From JAEULH01 sp963746275 (lineage in GTDB: Bacteria; Pseudomonadota; Alphaproteobacteria; Rhodospirillales; Defluviicoccaceae): DNA of 64,000 nt. This document shows positions 9,724 through 16,723 of this stretch, piece after piece. The position numbers and the translations under genes were made by a program. The notes under the pieces are model-generated. The model was given only the letters and a program-made list of their open reading frames with translations. It did not search any database and had not been told where the DNA came from. Positions within the stretch are counted from its first letter, which is position 1. Each line of letters begins with the position of its first letter. The stretch lies in contig CAVVAX010000016.1 in the NCBI GenBank assembly GCA_963746275.1, forward strand, positions 1 to 64,000, read 5' to 3'.

Positions 9724-10624
9724 AGTTACGGCCACGATGGCAATCGCTGGCCTCAACGCGGCGCTCGCCGTTTGCAATGCGACTTGGCCGGCAGACGATC
9801 CGATCTATGTCACGACGCAGAGAATCCCGACCTACAGCTTTTTCGAGAGGTCCCTTGCCGACTCGCGCGTGGCGACGTTGCATGACTTTGCGCAGGAGAT
9901 TGCGTCTATCTTCGCATTCCTGTCCGAGGGCCAAGAGCCCCTCGGCGCGGAGTTTGAAGCAGTATGGGACAGGAATTTAGAACTCACTCTACCAGTCCTG
10001 AGAATGAATTTTGACGCTGACAGCCTCCGGCAACAGATACCCTACTACCTGACGGCAGAAGATCGTCAGATTCTGCTCGATGAGCTGAAGGCTATCGCGC
10101 AGGGAAGAACCGTTGACTACTTCCTCAGCCCGCATCGGGACACTTTCAAGTCAGACATGCTGCAAGGTGACGGCTGGCGCGGGTTCCAGCTTTTTATCTT
10201 CGATACTGGGGAACGGCGCTCTGTCCAAGCCATTGTTCTGTCGAACACCTGCGACGTTGAGCCTGGCAACCAACGCGACGTTCCGGCCCGAGTAATCTTT
10301 GCTCCTTTGGTCAAACTAGCAGATTACGACGCGGTACTGCGGGCAGATGGCGTCGATCGCCAGAGGGTGGACGAAAAACTCGCGTCAATCAGGGCGCAGA
10401 AGACTACCAACATGTTCTTCCTGCCCGCCGGTGGCCCACTGGCACAGGACCATGTAGTTCGGTTGGACGACGCCCACTCGATGCCGGTTGCCGCGCACGC
10501 CGCAGCCAAGGATGTGGAAAAGTTGTTCACTTTGAGCAACACGGGTTTCTACATGCTCGTGTTTAAACTGTCGGTTCACTTCTGTCGGCTTCAGGAGAAT
10601 GTCAACAGAAACATGGTCAGGTAG
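9698..10624 (+). CDS. Unknown protein paired with TIGR04255
   Basis: I chose the ATG at 9698 (MNAIIRPRR), which overlaps the end of the TIGR04255 gene by 26 bases; an ATG at 9677 is possible. The product is about 308 residues, soluble, with no signal peptide. The N-terminal part (to about 110) holds FFERSLADSRVATLHDFAQEI. The C-terminal part has AIVLSNTCDVEPGNQRDVPA, an SxTCD-like core, and later SNTGFYMLVFKLSVHFCRLQ. I do not recognise the family. The overlap and shared low G+C indicate one transcriptional unit that arrived with its neighbour. It ends with TAG at 10622-10624. Confidence 0.75.
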   Translation: MNAIIRPRRVTATMAIAGLNAALAVCNATWPADDPIYVTTQRIPTYSFFERSLADSRVATLHDFAQEIASIFAFLSEGQEPLGAEFEAVWDRNLELTLPVLRMNFDADSLRQQIPYYLTAEDRQILLDELKAIAQGRTVDYFLSPHRDTFKSDMLQGDGWRGFQLFIFDTGERRSVQAIVLSNTCDVEPGNQRDVPARVIFAPLVKLADYDAVLRADGVDRQRVDEKLASIRAQKTTNMFFLPAGGPLAQDHVVRLDDAHSMPVAAHAAAKDVEKLFTLSNTGFYMLVFKLSVHFCRLQENVNRNMVR

Positions 10625-10950
10625 CTAAAGGCGTGGTGTGACGCATGCTTTAGTTGGCTCGGCTTAGGTAGTCCTGCTGGGTGGATTACTGTCTTCCCTA
10701 AGCAGCCTCCGATGTCTAATAAATTCTCGTTAATCGTCATCTTCAGCGTCCGCTTCCCGATCTACGAAAACGACGCTTTGGCGATAAGCCGAAGGTGGTT
10801 GAAGGCGGCTCCTTGCCAGTCGGCGTCGACTCGAAGGGGTCGTCCGGCCGACGCTCCTGGAGGTTAAGCGGCCGCACATGGACCGGATGGGCCACGCCCT
10901 GAACTGGCAAGCTTCAGTAATGTCAGGCTTGGCACGGCCCCGCCTGCTCG
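10625..10950. other. Intergenic within the island
   Basis: These 326 bases hold no supportable gene. Nothing promoter- or terminator-like stands out. Base composition rises back to the chromosomal level near 10800, so the edge of the low-GC insert is probably between 10620 and 10800. Confidence 0.4.
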
Positions 10951-11195
10951 TCACGCATACCCGGCGACGTCGTTGACCAGGGTGGCCGCCAGCGAGTGGC
11001 CGGCGGTGACGTCGTATTCGCCCTGCCACTCGAAGGTCTGCGAGATGCCGCCGGACCCGGCGACCGGCGACTTCGCCCCCGACAGCAGCACGCGGGGGCC
11101 GAGAAGCTGAGCGACCAGCCGTCCGGGTCGGAGAGGGCGAAGGCCAGCGCCAGCGGCTGCTGCGCAGTTGCCGTTGACTGAGGGACCACAGGCAA
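10951..11195 (-). pseudogene. Phage tail-tube-like gene remnant
   Basis: The sequence reads ALAFALSDPDGWSL from a possible TTG at 11195. After one frame change near 11120 it continues LLGPRVLLSGAKSPVAGSGG, then EWQGEYDVTAGHSL and LVNDVAGYA before TGA at 10951. The SGAKSPV...FEWQG...L.NDVA pattern resembles a small prophage tail protein that normally precedes the gene whose remnant lies at 8395-8758. The two remnants share orientation and expected order, with 2.2 kb of low-GC DNA between them. Family identity is a moderate-confidence recollection. Confidence 0.4.
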
Positions 11196-11204
11196 ACTCG
11201 AGCG

Positions 11205-11525
11205 ATGACAGGATCAAGGGCCAGCACACCGGGTGATGCCCGCGCCATCCTCGACCGTCTTCGGGCCGACGAGCCGACACTGAAGACGGAGTATGCCGTG
11301 CGGTCGCTCGCCCTGTTCGGCTCCGCCGCCCACGGGCAAGCGGGGCCCGAGAGCGACATCGACCTGCTGGTCGAGTTCGACCGGCCGGTGGGGCTGATGC
11401 ACGTCTCGCGCACGGCACGCCATCTCGCCGACGTATTGGGGGCACCGGTCGACCTGGTGCTGCGCCGGGCGGTGCTGCCGGAACTTCGCGACGACATCCT
11501 CGGCGACGCCGTCGATGCCTTCTGA
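11205..11525 (+). CDS. MNT-domain nucleotidyltransferase (antitoxin-like)
   Basis: The 106-residue minimal nucleotidyltransferase carries the polymerase-beta core LFGSAAHGQAGPESDIDLLV (the GS...D.D motif, about residues 38-57). Proteins like this act as antitoxins that AMPylate or otherwise neutralise HEPN toxins. Here no HEPN gene follows; the next gene, overlapping by 11 bases, is a DUF4258 protein. A third gene, DUF2283, comes next. The start lies only 9 bases from the divergent phage remnant. Confidence 0.85.
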   Translation: MTGSRASTPGDARAILDRLRADEPTLKTEYAVRSLALFGSAAHGQAGPESDIDLLVEFDRPVGLMHVSRTARHLADVLGAPVDLVLRRAVLPELRDDILGDAVDAF

Positions 11526-11784
11526 TCCAGAAATCGTTGTGCGCTTACACCAGCATGCCCGGGCGCGCATGGCCGAACGCGGCGCAAACGAAGACGAGGT
11601 TGCGGCGGCGGTGACCGGCGGGGAGCGCTTCCCTGCGCGGTTCGGGCGGACGGGTTTCCGCCGAAACTTCGTGTTCGATGCGGCTTGGCGCGGACGGCAC
11701 TGCGCGACAAAGCAGATCGAGGCCTTCGCCGTCGAAGAGGAAGGAGCTTGGCTGGTCATTACGGTGATCGTCAGGTACTTCTAG
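11515..11784 (+). CDS. DUF4258 protein, toxin-like
   Basis: The 89-residue protein begins MPSDPEIVVRLHQHARARMAERG by sense of the DUF4258 pattern (HAxxRMxERG), followed by EDEVAAAVTGG. It ends in a beta hairpin, AWLVITVIVRYF. DUF4258 proteins are predicted to share the small RelE/BrnT-like fold and often pair with DUF2283, which is the next gene here. Its ATG overlaps the MNT gene stop region, implying coupled translation. Toxicity is inferred from context only. Confidence 0.75.
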   Translation: MPSDPEIVVRLHQHARARMAERGANEDEVAAAVTGGERFPARFGRTGFRRNFVFDAAWRGRHCATKQIEAFAVEEEGAWLVITVIVRYF

Positions 11785-11806
11785 AGGCGGAGCAAGGAGT
11801 TGAATC

Positions 11807-12055
11807 GTGAAACTGACCTATGACCCGCAGCACAACATCGCTTACATCCGCTTCCGTGAGAAGGCAAGGGAGGTCGATAGCGTGCGCCTGAGCGACGAAG
11901 TGACCATTGATATTGCGCCGGATGGTTCGGTCTATGGGATCGAGTTGCTGAATGCCAACGAGCAGCTGGGTGCCGCAGATGCGGGCCGTTTGGTCATCGC
12001 TGATGCGTCTGGCGGCAACGAACGCAGCCTCGATCTCGTGGTCACGTCCCGCTGA
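11807..12055 (+). CDS. DUF2283 protein, likely antitoxin partner
   Basis: The 82-residue protein starts with GTG at 11807 behind a good AAGGAG site. The N-terminus MKLTYDPQHNIAYIRFREK matches the DUF2283 signature (YDxxxDxxYIxF), and the centre has IDIAPDGSVYGIELLNA. DUF2283 genes commonly sit beside DUF4258 genes, and the pair behaves like a toxin-antitoxin arrangement. Its stop overlaps the ATG of the hsdM fragment (TGATG), so the cassette was fused transcriptionally to a Type I modification gene. Confidence 0.85.
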   Translation: MKLTYDPQHNIAYIRFREKAREVDSVRLSDEVTIDIAPDGSVYGIELLNANEQLGAADAGRLVIADASGGNERSLDLVVTSR

Positions 12056-12327
12056 TGAACGACGCGACGCTCGTCAACCGCGTCTGGAACTATGCGCACG
12101 TGCTGCGCCGCCAGGGCGTGCCGTTCGGCGACTACATCGAGCAGATCACGTATCTGTTGTTCCTGAAGATGGACGAGGAGCGGGAGGAGCTGCTGGGCGA
12201 GAACTCGGCGATCCCCGACCTCTATCGCTGGCATTGCCTGAAGACGCTCGACGGCGACGAACTGGAATCCCGGTATCGCCACGCGCTGGCAACGGCGCTC
12301 GGCGGCGAAGACACGAGCTCGACCTGA
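12055..12327 (+). pseudogene. hsdM N-terminal fragment (Type I methyltransferase)
   Basis: The product begins MNDATLVNRVWNYAHVLRRQ, then GDYIEQITYLLFLKMDEER and later WHCLKTLDGDELESRYRHAL. This is the HsdM N-terminal helical domain. After about 86 residues the reading ends in TSST and a stop, whereas intact HsdM has about 500 residues with an SAM-binding NPPF domain that is absent here. Together with the hsdR fragment at 8224, it shows a Type I restriction-modification locus reduced to two end pieces. Confidence 0.8.
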
Positions 12328-12366
12328 GCCCGTCGTCGCCAGCCGGCCCGGTTCGCGCCCGGACCG

Positions 12367-13717
12367 TCAGCCTCCGCCCGAGCCGGTGATCGCAGCCTTC
12401 AGCCGCTCCGGGTCGATGGCGACGAGAAGGGCGTTGCCGGTCCGGTTGAACGCCGAGACGTAGAACCGGGTCCCCACCTTAGCGTCGTGGCCATAGATGA
12501 AGGTCTTGTCCGCCAGCGTCGGTTCCAGCGCCTTCAGGTCGCCGAGAAAGGACGCCTTCCGGCCGACGAGGTCGAACTCGAAGAGCTTCCCCTTCTCGGT
12601 GACGATGTAGATCTTGTCTTTGGTCGCGGAAGACGTGGAAGACCCACGTGTAGCCGAAAGGCTCGCGCGCCTCCTGGCCGATGTTGCCAAGGTAGCTCCA
12701 CGTTTGGCCGGCGGCGGTGTCCCTGAACCTGTAGATGTGGCCGACGTTGTCGGCGAGGAAGCAGTCGACGTCGCCGCTCCCGGCAGTGAAGCACTGGGCC
12801 GCGTCGATCGCCCGCTGGTCGTGCAGCCGCCACGCCGTCTCCTCGCCGAAGCGCCCCGTCGCCGGGTCGTAGACATAGACATGGTTGAAGATCGCCGGGT
12901 CGTAGGGCGCGCCGTAGTAGTCGAGCTCGTCGTTGCCGGCGGTGAAGTAGAGGCGGCCGCCGCGGCCGAGCCACATCGCCCGCCCCGGGTAGACGTACGG
13001 CCTCTGGTAGTCGGGGCGGCCGAGCCGCGTGCTCTCGCCGCTGGCGATGTCATAGCGGTAGAGGTCGCCGGTGGGGGCGAGCGCGCCATAGATGCGGCCA
13101 ACGGCGTGATCGACGACCTGGGCAATCAGGCCGCCGTGCGCTGCTCCCGTCCCGCCCGGCTGCCCGGCGCTGAGATCGATGAACTGGTCGGTTGCGATGT
13201 CGTAGGCATACCAGTGGAAGCCGCGCAGGCCGAGGTAGGTCGCGTCGAGGGTCGAGCTGTTCAGGGTGGCGACGTAGACGCGGCCGTCGTGCCAGGCCGG
13301 GCGGGTGTGGAACTTCTCGGCGATCTCGCCCGCGAGCCAGTTGCCGGCGGCCTGCGAGGCGCTCTTGGCGTCGCCGACGTAGCTGAGAACGCCGCCGTGG
13401 AGGCGGTAGAGGGCGGAGTTGGTGCTATGGTCCATGCCGGCGACGTAGACATCCCCGCCCGGCGCCGAGGCCGCCCCCGACCAGCTTTGACTTGGGACGA
13501 GCCCGTTCGGCGTGGTCGGCATCGTCCAGTACCAGATGCCGTCAAGCCTGCCCTTGACCGCCTCCGCACCCGGCGCCGCCGCGTCTCCCGGTATCAGCGC
13601 GGCCATGACCAGCGCCACCGCCAGCGCCAGCCGAACAAGGCCGGTACCGCAGGCCGCGGTCAGGTCCCTGCCGCCGGCGCGTGAGGACCAGCCTCGGCGA
13701 ACTCCCCTGCTTGCCAT
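12367..13717 (-). CDS. Secreted beta-propeller-like protein (frameshifted)
   Basis: The ATG at 13717 precedes an Arg-rich stretch and a hydrophobic signal (VRLALAVALVMAALIPGDAAA). Repeated blades of about 50-60 residues follow, each built on patterns such as GGDVYVAGMDHST, DGRVYVATLNSS, GRIYGALAPTGDLYRYD and GGRLYFTAGNDELDYYG. One frame change near 12630 shifts the C-terminal blades (DKIYIVTEKGKLFEFD, GTRFYVSAFNRTGN). Total length is about 450 residues. No catalytic motif is visible, so binding or sensing in the periplasm is a guess. It neighbours the RTX protein gene but has its own start region. Confidence 0.7.
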
Positions 13718-13895
13718 CAACCGCCGCCCTCGGACGTGTCGACGGCTCCTCCCTAGACCAGCGCGCGGTTGGGTTGAACAACATTTTGGCGTCACCGCGG
13801 AAAGGCGGCGCCGACGAGGCCGTACGCGGGTCGGGGCGAGGCCCGACCCGCTAGCCTAATCCAGAGCCGCTTACGCAGTCGCCGCCCGGCAGGCT

Positions 13896-15282
13896 CTACA
13901 GGATGAAGTCGCCGGGATCCCACATGCCACCGCCCACGCCGGCGGCCACGATCTCCATCTCCGCATCGGCGATGCCGGTGACGTTCGCCTGGATCAGGCT
14001 GCCGCTACCGAGGCTTTCTTGCACCCGCACCTGACCAGCGGCGCTGAACGGGTTCATGCCGATGAAGTCGAAGCTCTGGTTGCCGGGTTTACCGCTGTCG
14101 GCATCGATGGTGGACAGGTCGATGCGGTCGCCGGCGTCCGGTCCGACGCCGGTGAAGTCGAAGATCACGTCGCGGGCGGAAGCAACCCGGCTGGAATCGG
14201 TGACATTGTCGTAGTCGAACCTGTCGTTGCCGTCGCCGCCATAGAGGCTGTCGCGCCCATCGCGGCCGGCGAGCGTGTCGTTGCCGGCGCCGCCGTCGAG
14301 CAGGTCGTCGCCGCTACCGCCGCCCAGCATGTCGGCTCCGACGTCGCCGTAGAGCTTGTCGTCGTCGCTTTGGCCGTAGAGGCTGTCGTCGCCGATCCCG
14401 CCATGGACCGCGTCGTCGCCGCCGCCGGCCCAGACTGGTGTCGTTGCCGGCGTCGCCGTCGATCGTGTCGGGTCCATCCTCCGGGTCGTCGTTGCTCTGC
14501 CCGCCGTAGATCACGTCGTTGCCGCCGCCGCCGGAGATCGTGTCGGCATCGACGAATTCGGCCCAGGGGATTTCGTCGCCGCCGCCGAGGCCGTTGGCGT
14601 TGGCGCCGTAGATCGTATCGTTGCCGGCGGCGCCTATAAGCTGGTTGTCCAGGCCGTTGCCGATGATCAGGTTGTCCAGGTCGTTGCCTGAACCTGCTTT
14701 CGCCCCGAGGTCGAAGACGGTGAAGTCGGTCGGATCAGCGAGAACCAGTTTCTCGCAGTTTGCGGCCAGGACGACGCCGACACCATCGAACGAATCGCTT
14801 TGCCCGGCGACGACCGTGTCGTAACCGGCAGCCGAGGCCTCCGTCACTTTGTCGGCGGGTTCGAAGATGTAGTACGTGTCGTTGCCGGCGCCGCCGCGTA
14901 AGTCGTCGCCCCCATATCCCGACAGGCTGTACTTCTCTATAACACTGGCGGCGGTGAGCACATCGTCGCCGTCATCGCCATAGTAGGTGGTGGTGACGCT
15001 GTCGATGTCGGGGGCGAACTCCCCTACGTGCGTGTAATTCCCAAGCAACGCATGGGATATGACGTCGTTTCCGCTCCCGCCGTGCAACTCGATCTTCCCG
15101 GAGTAGACCCCTCCCCTAGAAGGGTTGACGTCAATGTCGCGGAAATACTGGTAATCCAGCCCGATGGTGTCGTTACCAGCCTTACCGTCGGCCTTGACGT
15201 CGAGGACACCCGGATTCTCGTAAGGGATCTCGATCTGGATGTCGTCGGCCGCTGGTGTCCCGGTATATGTCAACGTGGCCAT
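13896..15282 (-). CDS. RTX calcium-binding secreted protein (frameshifted)
   Basis: The ATG at 15282 follows a strong GGAGGGGG ribosome site. The roughly 460-residue product carries many RTX nonapeptides (GGxGxDxxx), for example GGSGNDVISHALLG, YGGDDLRGGAGNDTYYI and GGGNDVIYGGQ. After a frame change near 14440 more follow: GGIGDDSLYGQSDDD, GGSGDDLLDGGAGND. The C-terminus (DVIFDFTGV, GDRIDLSTIDAD, FDFIG) matches the serralysin-type M10 C-terminal region that carries the Type I secretion signal. No protease or other effector domain is present, so it is probably a structural or adhesive surface protein. No Type I secretion genes occur in this window. Confidence 0.88.
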
Positions 15283-15620
15283 GTCCCCCTCCTTCGCTCG
15301 CCCGTGCGCCATCGCCCGGAGGCTGAGCGCGCTTGCCGGCCGCAACGCAAATCTCGAAGGCGGAAGCACCTGTCGTGGCCGCCGTTGGGCCGGCGGTAGT
15401 TGCCCCTCGCAGGGGCCTTTGTTTGAACCAATACTATATCACGAAGGTCTCTTCATGTAAATCGAAGGCTTTCGGGCGACGTCCGCCAGCATTGTTCCGG
15501 CGAACACATGAGGCCGCCAGCGGCCGGGCCGCTGCTCGCGCGGAGCCTCGCTTTGCCTGAGCAGGATGTCCGCGCGGTGAAGGGCGACGCGGCGGAGCTG
15601 GTGCGCGGCGTGGTGGATCT
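15283..15620. other. Leader and promoter region of the RTX gene
   Basis: These 338 bases contain an AT-rich patch at 15420-15465 with a promoter-like pair (listed separately) and a GCCCCT/AGGGGC hairpin near 15404-15418. No gene is supported. The leader to the RTX start would be about 145 bases. Confidence 0.5.
15433..15461 (-). promoter_or_regulatory. Sigma-70-like promoter for the RTX gene
   Basis: On the minus strand TTTACA (15456-15461) and TATAGT (15433-15438) are separated by exactly 17 bases. This is the best housekeeping-type promoter match I noticed in the window, and it points at the RTX gene. Confidence 0.55.
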
Positions 15621-16602
15621 TCAGCCGGTGGCCGCCGGTGACGCGATGGCGAGGTTGACGAGGTAGGCGATGTAGGCGGCGTAACCGGCGAGAAGCACGC
15701 CGCCCTCCCAGCGGTTGATGCGCAGGCCGCTGAGGGCGAAGGCGACCAGCACGACCGCCGCCGCCAGCATCACCCAGATGTCGACCGCCATGATCTCCGG
15801 CGGGATCGGGATGGGCTGGACCAGGGCGGTGACGCCGAGGATCCCGAGGATGTTGTAGATGTTGCTGCCGACGACGTTGCCGATGGCGACGTCGGCTTCG
15901 CGGCGGAAGGCCGCCACCGCCGAGGTGGCGAACTCCGGCAGCGAGGTGCCGACCGCGACCACGGTCAGCCCGATGATGGTCTCGGAGATGCCGTATCCTC
16001 GCGCGATCTGGATGGCGCCATCGACCAGCAGGTACGCGCCGAAGACCAGCACACCGATGCCGCCGAGTGCCAGCACCGTCGCCACCGGCCAGGACATGGA
16101 CGAGGCCGGCACCTGCTCGGCCTCCGCGGTGTGCAACGCGCCGCTGGCGTTGGGGTGAACCTTCTCCGTCCGGTAGGTGTAGACGATGTAGGCGGCGAGC
16201 AACGACGATGAAGATCGCGCCGACCGGGCGCGACAGGCAGCCGTGCCAGCCTAATGGCGAGCAGAGGACCAGGCTCGCTCCCAGCAGCACCGGGCCATCG
16301 CGCTTGAACGCGCGCCGGGTGGTGGCGAGCGGATAGATCAGCGCGCTGGCGCCGAGGATCAGCAGCACGTTGCAGATGTTGCTGCCGACGACGTTGCCGA
16401 CCGCGATGCCGGGCGAGCCCTTCAGGGCCCCGGTGACGCTGGCGACGAGCTCCGGCGTCGAGGTGCCGAAGCCGACCAGGGTCAGGCCGATGAGCAGGGA
16501 CGAGACGCCCATGCGCCGGGCCAGGGTGACCGAGCCGCGCACCAGCAGCTCGGCGCCGATGACCAGCAGCACGAGCCCGGCGACGATCTCGGCATAAATC
16601 AT
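15621..16602 (-). CDS. CaCA-family Ca2+/Na+ exchanger (frameshifted)
   Basis: The protein has two homologous halves, each with the alpha-repeat of the calcium/cation antiporter family. The first is GFGTSTPELVASVTGA with GNVVGSNICNVLLILG. The second is AVGTSLPEFATSAVAAF with GNVVGSNIYNILGILG. The ATG at 16602 opens a hydrophobic first segment (MIYAEIVAGLVLLVIGAELL). A frame change near 16200 separates the halves. Length across it is about 326 residues with 10 or more predicted membrane segments, normal for the family. It would export calcium in exchange for sodium or protons. Confidence 0.85.
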
Positions 16603-16723
16603 GAGGATCCTCGTTTTCAGGTGCCGGACCGAGCCGCGGGGGGTAGCGGTTCGGTCCGGCGGCCGGTCACCGCCCCGGAACCGGGGCATGCGGTGGCCGG
16701 CGTGGCGTATGTCTAGCGGCTTT

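Noticed and set aside
10730..11710. A 326-codon minus-strand open frame across the MNT gene
   Set aside because: It is Arg/Ser/Pro-rich, antisense to the motif-bearing MNT and DUF4258 genes, and mixes frames of the phage remnant.
11205..11784. HEPN/MNT toxin-antitoxin pair
   Set aside because: The neighbour lacks the HEPN RX4-6H motif and instead has the DUF4258 HAxxRMxERG pattern.
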